From Paracoccaceae bacterium (GTDB lineage Bacteria; Pseudomonadota; Alphaproteobacteria; Rhodobacterales; Rhodobacteraceae): 64,000 bases of DNA. The notes under the pieces were generated by a model. It was not told the DNA's origin and did no database searches. It was given only the letters and a program-made list of their open reading frames with translations. This document shows positions 25,510-35,295 of the stretch, piece after piece (the stretch's first letter is position 1; each line of letters starts with the position of its first letter). Position numbers and translations under genes: made by a program. Location of the stretch: positions 1 to 64,000 of the forward strand of contig JAIXPH010000023.1 in assembly GCA_027486345.1 (NCBI GenBank). The letters are read 5' to 3'.

Positions 25510-27360
25510 TTAGCTGCGTTCGGCCTTGGCGAGCCGGTTCTCCGCCTCGACCCACAGCGTCTCGGCGCGGGTCATGGCGGCCTGGCATTCGGCGAATTTG
25601 CGGTTCCAGCTTTCCAGCTCGGCCACGCGGGCATCGTCATAAAGGGCCGGATCGGCCATCTTGGCCTGCAGCTTGGCGTGCATCTCTTCCAGCTTGGCGA
25701 CGCGGTCCTCACATTTGCGCACCTCGGCCCGCAGCGCGAGGATTTCGTCCCGCGTCGCCTTGCGCGGCTTGTCCGCCGCCTTGACCGGTTTCATCTCGGT
25801 ATCGCCAGAGAGCAGCATCTTGCGATAGGTCTCAAGGTCATCCTCGAACGGCGTCACCGCCCCGCCCTTGACCAGCCAGAGCCGGTCCGCGACCAGCGAC
25901 AGCAGATGCATGTCGTGGCTGACCAGAACCACCGCGCCCGAATAGCCGGTCAGCGCCTCCACCAGCGCCTCGCGGCTTTCGATGTCGAGGTGGTTGGTCG
26001 GTTCGTCGAGGATCAAGAGATGCGGCGCATCGAGGGTGGCCAGCAAGAGCGACAGCCGCGCCTTTTGCCCGCCCGACAGCCGCCGCACCACCGTGTCGGC
26101 CTGATCCGCGCCCAGACCAAAGCCCGCCAGCCGCGCGCGCAGCCGGGGTTGGCCTTCGGTCGGGCGCAGGGCCTGGATATGTTGCAGGGGCGTTTCGTCG
26201 ATGTGCAACTCATCGACCTGATGCTGGGCGAAATAGCCGATGCGCAGCTTTGAGGAGCGCACCACCCGGCCCTCTGCCGCCTCCAGCTTTCCGGCCAGCA
26301 GTTTCGAGAGGGTGGATTTGCCCTCACCATTGCGGCCCAACAGCGCGATGCGGTCGTCCTGATCGATGCGCAGCGACAGATGCCGCAGCACGGGCTTGCC
26401 GCCATAGCCCACCGCCGCGCCGTCCATATTGATGATGGGGGGCGAAAGCTCTTCGGGTTCGGGGAAGGTGAACACCACCTTTTTTGCCTCTTCCGGCGCG
26501 GTGATGAGGTCCATCTTCTCCAGCATCTTGACGCGGCTTTGCGCCTGTGTGGCCTTTGAGGCCTTGGCCTTGAAGCGGTCCACGAAGGCCTGCAAGTGGG
26601 CGCGGCGGGCGTCCTGCTTTTTCGCCTCGGCCACCAGCACGGCGCGGCGTTCGGTCATCTGCCGGGCGAATTGGTCGTAGCCGCCCTGCCAATAGGTCAG
26701 CTTGCGGTTGTCCAGATGCAGGATGCCCTGAACGGCGCGGTTCAGCAGGCCCCGGTCGTGGCTGATGATCAGCACGGTATGGGGGTATTTCTGCAAGTAG
26801 CTTTCCAGCCACAACGCCCCTTCAAGGTCCAGATAGTTGGTCGGTTCATCCAAGAGCAGATAGTCGGGCTGCGCGAACAGCACCCCCGCCAGCGCCACGC
26901 GCATCCGCCACCCACCGGAAAAATCCGAGCAGGGGCGCAACTGCGCCTCGGCATCAAAACCCAGACCCTTCAGGATGGCCGAGGCGCGGCCCTCGGCGCT
27001 CCAGGCGTCGATGTCGGCCAGACGCGACTGGATGTCGGCGATGCGGTGCGGATCGGTGGCAGTCTCGGATTCCGCCAGCAGGGCGCAGCGTTCGGTATCG
27101 GCCTCCAGCACCGTATCCAGAAGCGAGGTCGAGGACGACGGCACCTCTTGCGCCACCCCGCCGATCTTGGCGCGTGCGGGCAGGGTGATCGTGCCCCCCT
27201 CCAGCGCCAATTCGCCCCGGATCAGCCGGAAGAGCGTGGTCTTGCCCGCGCCATTGCGCCCGACAAGACCGACCTTGTGGCCGGTGGGAATGGTGGCAGA
27301 CGCGCCCTCGAACAGAGGGCGGCCTTCGACGGAATAGGTGATGTCATCAATGCGCAGCAT
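25510..27360 (-). CDS. ABC-F family ATP-binding protein (YheS/Uup type)
   Basis: A 616-residue ABC-F ATPase with two nucleotide domains and no membrane part; such proteins act on ribosomes. Domain 1 has Walker A GRNGAGKT (near residue 36), SGGWRMRVALAG and LLLDEPTNYLDLE; domain 2 has GRNGEGKS, LSGGQKARLSLLL and LILDEPTNHLDIE. The linker between them is rich in A, K and Q (KAKASKATQAQSRVKMLEKM), as in the ribosome E-site-reaching linker. A charged coiled-coil C-terminus (about residues 535-616) favours YheS/Uup over EttA. The start is ATG 27360. Confidence 0.93.
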   Translation of the reverse strand: MLRIDDITYSVEGRPLFEGASATIPTGHKVGLVGRNGAGKTTLFRLIRGELALEGGTITLPARAKIGGVAQEVPSSSTSLLDTVLEADTERCALLAESETATDPHRIADIQSRLADIDAWSAEGRASAILKGLGFDAEAQLRPCSDFSGGWRMRVALAGVLFAQPDYLLLDEPTNYLDLEGALWLESYLQKYPHTVLIISHDRGLLNRAVQGILHLDNRKLTYWQGGYDQFARQMTERRAVLVAEAKKQDARRAHLQAFVDRFKAKASKATQAQSRVKMLEKMDLITAPEEAKKVVFTFPEPEELSPPIINMDGAAVGYGGKPVLRHLSLRIDQDDRIALLGRNGEGKSTLSKLLAGKLEAAEGRVVRSSKLRIGYFAQHQVDELHIDETPLQHIQALRPTEGQPRLRARLAGFGLGADQADTVVRRLSGGQKARLSLLLATLDAPHLLILDEPTNHLDIESREALVEALTGYSGAVVLVSHDMHLLSLVADRLWLVKGGAVTPFEDDLETYRKMLLSGDTEMKPVKAADKPRKATRDEILALRAEVRKCEDRVAKLEEMHAKLQAKMADPALYDDARVAELESWNRKFAECQAAMTRAETLWVEAENRLAKAERS

Positions 27361-27470
27361 GGCGGAGGGCTTGCCCGATGGCGGCGGGGACGTCAACGCC
27401 GTTCCGCGTCACGCCCCTGTCAATGTCGCGCGCCCGTCAATCCAAGGCACGCGACACACGGGCGCGCGGG

Positions 27471-29135
27471 TCAGGCGACGCGGCTGCGACTGAAGGCGGC
27501 GTCGCGCGTGTCGGAGTCCGGCTCCATGGAAAAGTCAAAGCCCCCCGCCGCGGCGCGCGGCGCATCCGACACCGGCCGCGCGCTGGCGGCAAAGGGCCTC
27601 TGGTCCGCTGGGCCGGATTCCATGACCGTCTGCGGCACTGCGTCCGGGCTGACCTGAAAGAAGGCCATCGTTTCGGCAAGAGATTCTGCCTGACTGGCCA
27701 GCTCTTCGGCGCTGGCGGCCAGTTCTTCGGACGCGGCAGTGTTGGATTGGGTGACCGATTCCAACTGGCGCACGGCCGCGGCAATCTCCTGCGCCCCCAC
27801 CGACAGTTCGCGCGACGACTGCGAGATGCCCGCGACCAGTGTCGAGGTGCGTTCGATATCCGGCACCAGCCCCTTCAGCATCACCTCGGCCGATTTCGCC
27901 GACCGCGCTGTAAAGCCCGAAAGGCTGGAGATTTCCGCCGCGGCCATCTGGCTGCGTTCGGCGAGCTTGCGCACCTCGCCCGCCACAACGGCAAAGCCGC
28001 GGCCATGGTCGCCTGCACGCGCGGCCTCCACCGCGGCGTTCAGCGCCAGAAGGTCGGTCTGGCGGGCGATTTCCTGCACCACGTTGATCTTGTCGGAAAT
28101 GGTCTGCATCGCACCGACGGCATCGGTCACGGCGACACCGCTGCCATGCGCGTCGATGGCCGATTTGGCGGCGCTGCGCTCGGTCTCCGAGGCGTTGCTG
28201 GCGCTGAGGGTGATGTTGGAGGACATCTGTTCGATCGCGGCAGAGGTTTCCTCGGTCGAGGCGGCCTGTTCCAGCGCGCCTTGCGACAGTTCCTCGGCAG
28301 TGGCGGCCAGTTGGGCGCTGCCGGCGGCGATGTTGCGGACGGCGGCCATCACGTTGGACACCACATCGCGCAGGTTGATCACCATCTCGTTGACGGCGCG
28401 CAGGACATCCGTGATCTCGTCATTGCCGCGCAGGTTGGCGGTCCGCGTCAGATCCCCGCGTGAGACGCGGTCGGTCAGGCGGCGGGCCGCTTGCAGGCCG
28501 CGATTGATGGAGTGCACGATGGACCATGCAGCGATGACGCCCACCACCAGCGCCAGCGCCGCCGCCGCCATCGACAGGTTGCGCGCCTGCACATAGGCGG
28601 CATCCGACAAGGCGCGGTCGGTTTCCATCTTCGTGTCCAGATATTCGGTCAGGTTGTCCATCGCCGCGACAGTCGCGACCATCTCTTCATCCTCGACCGT
28701 TTCCATCAAGGCGATGGCCTCGGCCGTGTTGCCCTTGGCGTGCAACTCCAGCGCCCGGCGCGATGCGGATTTCAGGTTTTCATGGGCGGTGATGTAGTTC
28801 TTCAGCAGGGTGGCACTTTCGCCTTCGACAATTGCACCCAAGGACTCCAGCGCGGTGGCGAGGGCGATCTCGGTCTCTTCCGCATCCTCCTGATGGTCCG
28901 CGTTCATGTCGGGATTGATCCGTGCCAGCGCTTCGCGCAGCAGGGCTTGTGTCATCATCTCGTCGCGGTTGATATCGGCGACATAGCGGATCGCCTCGGC
29001 ATCATGATCGACAATGCGGTCAAGCCGGTCGTTGGCCTGCGCCAGTTCCCAAAGGCACAGCGCCAGCGCTCCCAGCGAGAGCGCGAACACCAGCGCGAAT
29101 GCGCTGATCAGTTTCAGTCGAATTGTCGCTCTCAT
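27471..29135 (-). CDS. Methyl-accepting chemotaxis protein
   Basis: A 554-residue transmembrane chemoreceptor. A first helix ([20 protein letters not shown]), a periplasmic four-helix-bundle-type sensor of about 165 residues, a second helix ([20 protein letters not shown], near 200), a HAMP domain and a long coiled coil follow. The signalling tip is clear: [20 protein letters not shown] near residue 355. The C-terminal tail has no CheR-binding pentapeptide. The sensor resembles 4HB_MCP; the ligand is unknown. No che gene is adjacent, so it is an orphan receptor here. Start ATG 29135; AAGGAAGG lies upstream but is somewhat distant. Confidence 0.93.
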   Translation of the reverse strand: MRATIRLKLISAFALVFALSLGALALCLWELAQANDRLDRIVDHDAEAIRYVADINRDEMMTQALLREALARINPDMNADHQEDAEETEIALATALESLGAIVEGESATLLKNYITAHENLKSASRRALELHAKGNTAEAIALMETVEDEEMVATVAAMDNLTEYLDTKMETDRALSDAAYVQARNLSMAAAALALVVGVIAAWSIVHSINRGLQAARRLTDRVSRGDLTRTANLRGNDEITDVLRAVNEMVINLRDVVSNVMAAVRNIAAGSAQLAATAEELSQGALEQAASTEETSAAIEQMSSNITLSASNASETERSAAKSAIDAHGSGVAVTDAVGAMQTISDKINVVQEIARQTDLLALNAAVEAARAGDHGRGFAVVAGEVRKLAERSQMAAAEISSLSGFTARSAKSAEVMLKGLVPDIERTSTLVAGISQSSRELSVGAQEIAAAVRQLESVTQSNTAASEELAASAEELASQAESLAETMAFFQVSPDAVPQTVMESGPADQRPFAASARPVSDAPRAAAGGFDFSMEPDSDTRDAAFSRSRVA

Positions 29136-29329
29136 ATGCCGCAGCCTTCCTTGCCAAGCGCTCATCAGGCCGTGGTCCTGTCCCGACCGGGAACCCTGAT
29201 GATGGACCGACCTGCATCGAGTGGTCCAAATGGAAATACGTGCCCTTTGGCGAGGGTTTTAGGAGGAACGGCCCATCCTGACGGATAATCGCGCCCAGAC
29301 CTGCGCGAGGGTGTGGCAGGATGGCCGGA

Positions 29330-30388
29330 TCAGCCGCCCCAGGTCCGGCGCAAGACGGCCAACCAATTGTCCCACGCCAGTTTTCGGATCAGCGCCGCGT
29401 CATAGCCATGCGCCGAGAGGGCCGCCAGCAGACGGGGCAGTCCTGCGACATCCCCGATGCCCTGCGGCATGGTCGCGCCGTCGAAATCCGAGCCAAAGCC
29501 GACGTGATCCTCGCCCAGCCGATCGATCAGGTGGTCCAGATGGCGCAGCACCGGGTCCCAGCCGATGGCGGGGTCGCGGCGGCCATCCGCGCGCAGGAAG
29601 ACGGTGGCGAAGTTCAGCCCCACCATGCCACCGCTGTCGCGGATCATCGCCAGTTGCCGGTCCGTCAGGTTGCGGCTGGACGGCGTGACGGCATGGGCGT
29701 TGGAATGGGTGGCCACAAGCGGCGCATCCGACAGTCGGGCGACGTCGTCAAAGCCCTTTTCATTCAGGTGCGAGAGATCAATCAGGATGCGCAGCGCGTT
29801 GCACTCCGCCACCAACCGTTTTCCCGCCGCCGTCAGCCCGCTGCCATGATCGGGACCGGAGGGATAGGCGAAGGGGACACCCTCGCCGAACACGGTCGGT
29901 CGGCTCCAGACCGGGCCGAGCGAGCGCAGGCCCATGGCGTGAAAGGCATGCAGCGCGTCGCAGCCCTCATCGATCGCTTCGGCCCCTTCCATGTGCAGCA
30001 CGCCCGCGATGGCATCCTCGGCGCGGGCGGTCTCGATCTCTGCCGCCGTGCGGCAGATGCGGAAGGCCCCGTCGGAGGCGCGCTCCATCCACATCAGATG
30101 CGCCGCCATCGCCAGCGCCATGGGTTGCGCCGTGGTCAAGGGCACGGGGGCGGGCAGGGGCAGGACATAGGGTGGCGCGTCCATCCGCCGCTCCACCTCG
30201 GCCGGGTCGCCGTCCATGGGCGAGGGGACGTAGATCGCGAACATGCCGCCCGCAAAGCCGCCCTGTCGCATTCGGGGCAGGTCCAGATGGCCGGTGCGGT
30301 CGCAGCCTTTCCAGATCGCCTCGCGCCGCTCGGGGGCGAGGAAGAGCCGCAGGAGAATGTCGTTATGGCCGTCGAATACCGGGATTAT
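29330..30388 (-). CDS. Membrane dipeptidase (M19), start codon abnormal
   Basis: A dipeptidase of the M19/renal dipeptidase family, which hydrolyses dipeptides with two zinc ions. The metal-binding HND is in VFDGHNDILLR at the N-terminus; VLHMEGAEAI, LSHLNEKGFDDV, VATHSNAHAVTPSSRNLTD and VGFGSDFDGA follow in the family order. About 352 residues from the family start. The codon where homologues begin (before IPVFDGHND) is ATA at 30386-30388, with AAAGG correctly spaced upstream; no ATG, GTG or TTG is near. CTG at 30413-30415 is in frame. So the gene may use ATA/ATC/CTG, or has lost its start. The frame itself is intact. Confidence 0.85.
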   Translation of the reverse strand: MIPVFDGHNDILLRLFLAPERREAIWKGCDRTGHLDLPRMRQGGFAGGMFAIYVPSPMDGDPAEVERRMDAPPYVLPLPAPVPLTTAQPMALAMAAHLMWMERASDGAFRICRTAAEIETARAEDAIAGVLHMEGAEAIDEGCDALHAFHAMGLRSLGPVWSRPTVFGEGVPFAYPSGPDHGSGLTAAGKRLVAECNALRILIDLSHLNEKGFDDVARLSDAPLVATHSNAHAVTPSSRNLTDRQLAMIRDSGGMVGLNFATVFLRADGRRDPAIGWDPVLRHLDHLIDRLGEDHVGFGSDFDGATMPQGIGDVAGLPRLLAALSAHGYDAALIRKLAWDNWLAVLRRTWGG

Positions 30389-30697
30389 GGCGCACCTTTG
30401 AAAGCCTGCGCGCAGGTTGGCATGCGACGGGGGGCGGGGGAAGGGGGGGGATGTCGCAAGCCTATCGTCAAGGGGAGCAGCCTCGCACTCGGGCGGAGAA
30501 GGAAAGGCACTGCCTTTCCCCGCCCGCCGCGACCAACGCTCCGCTCTCGCTGTCCGCAACGACCACACAGGCCAGCGCCTGCCCGGGCGGGCGGGCGCTG
30601 GCCGGGGGCCTTTGGGGCCCCCGGCCAGGATGGGGCAGGCGGTGTCACGTGACCTCGGCAATTGCCTCGGTCAGGGCTGGCGGTATGGGTCGAAACC
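30389..30697. other. 309-bp non-coding stretch with G/C hairpins between cueR and the dipeptidase gene
   Basis: It contains an extended stem-loop at 30491-30525 (core GGAAAGGCA/TGCCTTTCC) and an 11-bp stem at 30600-30626 (GGCCGGGGGCC/GGCCCCCGGCC, loop TTTGG). The latter may terminate the copA-cueR transcript. Frames through the region read as low-complexity P/R/G and look non-coding. Confidence 0.65.
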
Positions 30698-31099
30698 TTA
30701 CCCGCAACACTCCCCCGCCTCCGCCAGCCCGGTCAGGATCGGGCAATCCGGCCGGTCATCCCCGGCGCAGGCACTCACCAGCGCCTTCAACGTGGCTTCC
30801 ATCGCGCGCAACTCCACGATCTTTTCGGCGATCTGGGTCAGATGCGCCTCGGCCAGTGCCTTGACGTCAGAACTGGCCCGCTGGCGGTCATCATAAAGTG
30901 CGAGAAGCTTGCGGCATTCCTCGATGGAAAAGCCCAAGCCCCGCGCCCGCCCGATGAAGGCCAGCTTGTGCAGGTCGCTGTCACGGAAGGCGCGATAGCC
31001 GTTGTCGCTGCGTAAGGGGCGGATCAGGCCGATCTCTTCGTAATAGCGGATGGTCTTGGCCGGAAGCCCGGATCGGGCGGCCACATCGCCGATGTTCAT
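30698..31099 (-). CDS. cueR: Copper-responsive MerR-family regulator CueR
   Basis: A 133-residue MerR-type regulator. The N-terminal winged helix starts [20 protein letters not shown], a long dimer helix follows, and the metal loop [11 protein letters not shown] (two cysteines seven residues apart) plus a CC near the C-terminus match the Cu(I) site of CueR. It activates copper-efflux genes by untwisting promoters with a 19-bp spacer. The ATG overlaps the copA stop (ATGA), so it is cotranscribed with copA and thereby autoregulated. Matching operator-promoters occur upstream of copA and copZ. Confidence 0.95.
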   Translation of the reverse strand: MNIGDVAARSGLPAKTIRYYEEIGLIRPLRSDNGYRAFRDSDLHKLAFIGRARGLGFSIEECRKLLALYDDRQRASSDVKALAEAHLTQIAEKIVELRAMEATLKALVSACAGDDRPDCPILTGLAEAGECCG

Positions 31100-33516
31100 A
31101 TGCCCACCCCCTTGATGGTCTTCAATCGCAGGGCATTCGTCAGCACGAAGACAGACGACAGCGCCATCGCCCCCGCCGCCAGCATGGGCGACAGTTGCGG
31201 CCCGCCAAATGGCACCAGCACCCCCGCCGCCACCGGGATCAGCGCCGCATTGTAGCCAAAGGCCCAAGCCAAGTTATGCCGGATGTTGCGCATGGTCGCG
31301 CGGCTGATGCGGTGGGCATTGGCGACACCCAAGGGATCTCCGGTCATCAGGACCACATCCCCCGCTTCGATGGCGACATCGGTGCCCGTGCCCATCGCCA
31401 GCCCCACATCGGCAGCCGCAAGCGCCGGGGCGTCGTTGATGCCATCGCCTACAAAGGCGACACCCTCTCCAAGCGCGCGGACCTCTTCGCCCTTGCCTTC
31501 GGGCAGCACACCGGCCCGAACCTTGGCCAAGCCCAACCGCCGCGCGATAGCCCCGGCGGTGGTCGCGTTGTCGCCGGTGATCATCACCGTCTCCAGCCCC
31601 GCCGCACGCAGCGCGGCAAGGGCGGCGGGCGTCGTGGCCTTCACCGGATCGGCCACCGCGATCAGGCCCGCAGGCACCCCGTCGCGCGCGACGAAGAGCA
31701 GGCTCTTGCCCTCGGCCGCCCAAAGCTCGGCCGGTTTTGCCAAGTCTTGGGGCAAATCTTCCATCATCCGCGCATTGCCCACACCGATCCGGACCCCGTC
31801 CACCACTGCCTCGGCCCCATAACCCGGACGGGCGGCAAAGCCCGTGGCGGCGGGCAGGGCCAGACCCGCCGCCCGCGCCATGACGGCGGCGGCGAGGGGA
31901 TGTTCCGACCCCGCCTCCACCGCCGCCGCCTGTGGAAGGATCGCGGCATCCCCAAGAATGTCGGTCACAACAGGCCGCCCTTCGGTCAAGGTGCCGGTCT
32001 TGTCAAAGGCCACCACCCGCACTTCGGCCAGCCGCTGCAACGCCTCACCCTTGCGGAAGAGCACGCCCAGTTCCGCCGCCCGCCCCGTGCCGACAAGGAT
32101 CGACACCGGCGTCGCCAGACCCATGGCGCAGGGGCAGGCAATGATCAGCACCGACACGCCCGCCACAAGCGCCTCGGCCAGCCCCGGACCCACGGCCAGC
32201 CAGACCAGCACCGTCCCCAGCGCCAGCGCCATCACCACCGGCACGAACCACAGCGTGACACGGTCCACCAGCGCCTGCACCGGCAGCTTGGACCCCTGCG
32301 CCTGTTCCACCAGCGCGACGATGCGCGAGAGCACCGTGGCCGCGCCCACCTCTGTCACCGCCATGACCAGCGCGCCCGTGCCATTCAACGTGCCACCAGT
32401 CAGCCGGTCGCCCGGCGCCTTGGTCACCGGCAGGGGCTCGCCCGTCAGCATCGACTCATCCACGGCCGAAGACCCCGTGGCCACCACACCATCCGTCGGC
32501 ACCCGCTCTCCGGGCCGGATCACCACGCGCATCCCCGGTGTCAGGGCGGCGACGGGGATGTCGCTGCCGTCCTCCAGCCGGGCCTGTTTCGGTTGCAGCT
32601 TGACCAGCCGGGCGATGGCCGCGCCCGCCTGACCGCGCGCCCGCGCCTCCAGCGTGCGGCCCAGCAGGATCAGCACCACGATCACCGCCGCCGCCTCGAA
32701 ATAGACCGCGCGTGAGGGTTCGGGGATCAGCCACGGCGCGAAGGTGACCAGCGTGGAATAGGCCCAGGCCGCCCCCGTGCCCACCGCGACAAGGCTGTTC
32801 ATGTCCGGCCCGCCATGCAGCAACGTGGGCAGGCCCTTGAGGAAAAACCGCCGGCCGGGGAAAAGAAGCACCAGCGAGCCCAGCAGGAACTGCACCAGCC
32901 AAAGGGTCTGCGTGCCAAAGGTCATGTGCAGCCAGTGGTGAAAGGCCGGGATCAGATGCCCGCCCATTTCGGCCACGAAGACCGGCAGGGTCAACGCCGC
33001 CGCGATCCAGGTCTGCCGCGCCAGCGCCGCCACCTCTGCCGCCGGGTCGTGCGGCGGGGTCGCCGCGATCGGCTGCGCCTGATACCCGGCGCGCGTCACC
33101 ACGGCGGCGAGCGTCTCCGCCCCTGTCGCGGCGCCGTCCCAGAGCACCACCTGCGCACGGCGGGTGGCAAGGTTGGCGGTCGCGGCGATCACACCGGGTT
33201 GGGCCTTCAGCACCCGTTCCACCCGCCCGGTGCAGGCGGCGCAGGTCATGCCGTCCACGCCCAGCGTCACGGTGACCTGTCGGGCGGGATAGCCCGCCTT
33301 TGCCAGCGCGGCGGCCATGTCCTGCGGCGTGGCGGGGGCGTGAAAGCGGATCTCGGCGGTTTCGGTTGACAGGTTGACCGAGGCGGCCTCGACCCCCGGC
33401 TGTGCCATCAGCACCCGTTCGGCACGGGCGACACAGGAGGCGCAGGTCATCCCGTCCAGCTTCAGCCTCAGGGCCGAGGCGGGGGGCAGGGCGGTGGGGT
33501 ACAGGGTGTCGGGCAT
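31096..33516 (-). CDS. copA: Cu(I)-exporting P1B-type ATPase CopA
   Basis: An 806-residue copper-efflux ATPase of the inner membrane. Two N-terminal heavy-metal domains carry CASC (residues 25-28) and CAAC (92-95). The membrane CPC is in [14 protein letters not shown] (near 462), the phosphorylated aspartate in [11 protein letters not shown] (near 505) and the hinge in [11 protein letters not shown] (near 692). These specify Cu(I). It is the first gene of copA-cueR, with a CueR-type promoter just upstream, and is divergent from copZ. Confidence 0.97.
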   Translation of the reverse strand: MPDTLYPTALPPASALRLKLDGMTCASCVARAERVLMAQPGVEAASVNLSTETAEIRFHAPATPQDMAAALAKAGYPARQVTVTLGVDGMTCAACTGRVERVLKAQPGVIAATANLATRRAQVVLWDGAATGAETLAAVVTRAGYQAQPIAATPPHDPAAEVAALARQTWIAAALTLPVFVAEMGGHLIPAFHHWLHMTFGTQTLWLVQFLLGSLVLLFPGRRFFLKGLPTLLHGGPDMNSLVAVGTGAAWAYSTLVTFAPWLIPEPSRAVYFEAAAVIVVLILLGRTLEARARGQAGAAIARLVKLQPKQARLEDGSDIPVAALTPGMRVVIRPGERVPTDGVVATGSSAVDESMLTGEPLPVTKAPGDRLTGGTLNGTGALVMAVTEVGAATVLSRIVALVEQAQGSKLPVQALVDRVTLWFVPVVMALALGTVLVWLAVGPGLAEALVAGVSVLIIACPCAMGLATPVSILVGTGRAAELGVLFRKGEALQRLAEVRVVAFDKTGTLTEGRPVVTDILGDAAILPQAAAVEAGSEHPLAAAVMARAAGLALPAATGFAARPGYGAEAVVDGVRIGVGNARMMEDLPQDLAKPAELWAAEGKSLLFVARDGVPAGLIAVADPVKATTPAALAALRAAGLETVMITGDNATTAGAIARRLGLAKVRAGVLPEGKGEEVRALGEGVAFVGDGINDAPALAAADVGLAMGTGTDVAIEAGDVVLMTGDPLGVANAHRISRATMRNIRHNLAWAFGYNAALIPVAAGVLVPFGGPQLSPMLAAGAMALSSVFVLTNALRLKTIKGVGI

Positions 33517-33538
33517 GTGCAGGCTCCTTCGACACTGT

Positions 33539-33569
33539 CACCTAGTCCTTCCCGTAACAGGAAGGTCAA
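33539..33569 (-). promoter_or_regulatory. CueR-type promoter/operator of copA
   Basis: On the minus strand: -35 TTGACC (33564-33569), a 19-bp spacer and -10 TAGGTG (33539-33544). The spacer region holds the dyad CCTTCC/GGAAGG (33547-33552 and 33560-33565). The over-long spacer with a central dyad is the hallmark of MerR-family activated promoters. Confidence 0.85.
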
Positions 33570-33652
33570 GGCCCCAGTCCGCCTTCGCCACCCTTGCGAC
33601 ATCCGGACCGGGAGGCAAAGCGGCGGCGACCGGGAAAAAGACGGGGCAGGGG

Positions 33653-33684
33653 CTTGACCTTCCCCCTGTGGGAAGCCCCATTTG
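33653..33684 (+). promoter_or_regulatory. CueR-type promoter/operator of copZ
   Basis: Plus strand: -35 TTGACC (33654-33659) with the dyad CTTCCC/GGGAAG at 33659-33664 and 33670-33675. A -10 placed at a 19-bp spacing (CATTTG, 33679-33684) is weak. The similarity to the copA promoter (shared CTTGACCTTCC start) supports control by the same regulator. Confidence 0.75.
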
Positions 33685-33714
33685 GACATGGCAACCGCAA
33701 AAGGAGCCAACGCC

Positions 33715-33921
33715 ATGACCACCCTGACCGTTCCCGACATGACCTGCGGCCATTGCAAGGCCTCGGTCCTGTCCGCCCTGTCCGGCCTGCCCGATGCCGG
33801 TGCCGTCGAGGTTGATCTGACGGCCAAGACCGTCACCGTCACCGGTCCCGCCCGACCCGAAGCGCTTATCGGGGCGCTGGATGCGGTGGGCTTTCCCGCC
33901 TCGGTGATCGCACCGACGTGA
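33715..33921 (+). CDS. copZ: Copper chaperone CopZ-like heavy-metal-associated protein
   Basis: A 68-residue single HMA domain with the metal motif in VPDMTCGHCKASV and a beta-alpha-beta fold. Such proteins carry Cu(I) in the cytosol and hand it to CopA. AAGGAG lies about 7 bp before the ATG at 33715. It stands alone on the plus strand, opposite copA, behind its own CueR-type promoter. Confidence 0.93.
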   Translation: MTTLTVPDMTCGHCKASVLSALSGLPDAGAVEVDLTAKTVTVTGPARPEALIGALDAVGFPASVIAPT

Positions 33922-34099
33922 CGGGTGTGGTTGCAAATCCCCGTTGTCCGTAACTTGTCGCCCGTGGCTTGCGCCTGTCGCTTTTGGCGGCTAAAGCGTC
34001 ACAATTCCGTCTTGGAGCGGCCAAGCCTGCGGCACAATCGCTGCACAGCCTGCCCCGGTCGGTCTTGAACGACAGAGCCATATCCATGGGAGCAGTGTG

Positions 34100-34234
34100 A
34101 TGGCCACTTCGAAACCCTCGTCGCAGCAGGGCGGCAGCCATGCCCCGGCCCAGCAACAGGGCCAGCAGCAGGGCACCAGCCCGCAGCAGCAACAGGGGAC
34201 AGCCCCGGTATTCAAGGATTGGGCGGCGATCTGA
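34100..34234 (+). CDS. Gln-rich 44-residue microprotein, unknown
   Basis: A small reading frame, ATG 34100 to TGA 34232-34234. It opens MATSKPSSQQGGSHAPAQQQ, continues Q/G/P-rich, and ends in the conserved-looking PVFKDWAAI. About a third of residues are Gln. GGGAG sits about 8 bp upstream, and a strong terminator begins 23 bp after the stop. The combination of ribosome site, codon bias, a sharply different C-terminal tail and terminator supports a real gene. No family recognised; it is polar, probably disordered and cytosolic. Confidence 0.6.
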   Translation: MATSKPSSQQGGSHAPAQQQGQQQGTSPQQQQGTAPVFKDWAAI

Positions 34235-34257
34235 TCCGTCCAGACTTGGCAAGAGCA

Positions 34258-34281
34258 AGGGCCAGCCGTTAGGCTGGCCCT
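34258..34281 (+). terminator. Hairpin terminator after the Q-rich microprotein
   Basis: A perfect 10-bp stem AGGGCCAGCC/GGCTGGCCCT with loop GTTA, followed by GTTTCATT. It lies 30 bp before the next start, so it isolates the microprotein gene. Confidence 0.85.
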
Positions 34282-34310
34282 GTTTCATTGCGGGCCATCA
34301 AGAAGGGGGC

Positions 34311-34673
34311 ATGATGTCCACGCCGGTTTCCTCGATCCGCAACCTTGGCCCCGCGACGGAAGCCGCCTTCGCCAAGGCGGGCATCACCTCCGCCGAAGAG
34401 GTGCAGGCCCTTGGCCCGGATGAGGCCTACCGCCGCCTGCTGGCCACCGGCAGCGCCCCGCATTTCATCGGCTATTACGTTCTGGTCATGGGGCTTCAAG
34501 GCCGCCCCTGGAACGACTGCAAGGGCGACGAGAAAAAGGCCCTGCGGCTGCGCTTTGACGCGATCAAGGCCGAGATGGCCGGGGCGACAAAGCTGCGCGG
34601 CAAGCCCTCGGCGCTGGAGGCCGCGCTTGACGAATTGGGTGTGATCGAGCGGCGGCGCGCCCCCTCACCCTGA
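34311..34673 (+). CDS. TfoX/Sxy C-terminal domain protein
   Basis: A 120-residue protein made of a TfoX C-terminal helix-hairpin-helix domain: SIRNLGPATEAAFAKAGI and SAEEVQALGPDEAYRRLLATG near the N-terminus. The N-terminal TfoX domain is absent, as is usual for stand-alone forms. Full TfoX regulates competence; the single-domain form has no proven role. Two tandem ATGs (34311, 34314), with AAGGGGG upstream. Its last few codons and stop lie inside a hairpin repeat (from 34660), which supplies the C-terminus RRAPSP. Confidence 0.88.
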   Translation: MMSTPVSSIRNLGPATEAAFAKAGITSAEEVQALGPDEAYRRLLATGSAPHFIGYYVLVMGLQGRPWNDCKGDEKKALRLRFDAIKAEMAGATKLRGKPSALEAALDELGVIERRRAPSP

Positions 34674-34784
34674 CCCTCTCCCCCGAGGGGAGAGGGAATG
34701 GCGCCCTTCGATGCAGGGTGCGCCGGGGGGGAAGCCGGGTGCGATCCCCTCTCCCCTGTGGGGGAGAGGGTCAGGGTGAGGGGG
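34660..34784. repeat. CCCTCACC-type inverted repeat pair
   Basis: Two perfectly complementary 24-bp arms, 34660-34683 and 34761-34784, about 77 bp apart. Each arm also takes part in its own small hairpin (CCCTCTCCCC/GGGGAGAGGG at 34674-34696 and 34747-34770). The left arm contains the stop codon of the TfoX-domain gene. A related single copy is at 48123-48160. Confidence 0.9.
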
Positions 34785-34823
34785 CTACCTGTCGCGTCGC
34801 CTGCACAAGGGTTGCCAAAAGCA

Positions 34824-34851
34824 AAAAGCCCCGCATCGCTGCGGGGCTTTT
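34824..34851 (-). terminator. Terminator of ndk
   Basis: An 11-bp stem (34824-34834 with 34841-34851) of AAAAGCCCCGC type, loop ATCGCT, flanked by A and T runs. It lies 21 bp past the ndk stop on the minus strand, and could also stop plus-strand transcripts. Confidence 0.9.
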
Positions 34852-34872
34852 CCGGGGCGGACCTAAAACCGA

Positions 34873-35295
34873 TCAGCCGACCAGTTCGAGGCCCGAGAAG
34901 AAGAACGCGATCTCGCGCGCGGCAGCCGCAGCGCTGTCCGAGCCGTGGACCGAGTTTTCGCCCTTGGACAGCGCGAATTCCTTGCGGATGGTGCCTTCGG
35001 CGGCGGCGGCCGGGTCGGTTGCGCCCATCACTTCACGGTTCTTGGCGATGGCGGATTCGCCTTCCAGAACCTGCACGACGACGGGTTCCGAGATCATGAA
35101 CGCACACAGTTCGCCGTAGAAGGGGCGTTCCTTATGCTCGGCGTAGAACTCGCCGGCCTGGGCTTGGGTCAGCTGGATGCGCTTGGAGGCGACGACGCGC
35201 AGGCCCGCCTCTTCGAACTTGGCGACGACCTTGCCGGTCAGGTTGCGCTTGGTGGCGTCGGGCTTGATGATGGACAGGGTGCGTTCGATGGCCAT
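34873..35295 (-). CDS. ndk: Nucleoside diphosphate kinase
   Basis: A 140-residue Ndk, which moves the gamma phosphate between nucleoside triphosphates and diphosphates. The start [18 protein letters not shown] and the active histidine in [12 protein letters not shown] (near residue 117) are intact, as is the Kpn-loop region. AGGAGAG lies about 7 bp before the ATG at 35295. It is a single-gene unit with its own terminator. Confidence 0.98.
   Translation of the reverse strand: MAIERTLSIIKPDATKRNLTGKVVAKFEEAGLRVVASKRIQLTQAQAGEFYAEHKERPFYGELCAFMISEPVVVQVLEGESAIAKNREVMGATDPAAAAEGTIRKEFALSKGENSVHGSDSAAAAAREIAFFFSGLELVG

Noticed and set aside
30389-30661. Upstream extension of the dipeptidase frame as a longer N-terminus
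   Set aside because: The extension is P/R/A low complexity, contains hairpins and does not resemble M19 N-termini or a signal peptide.
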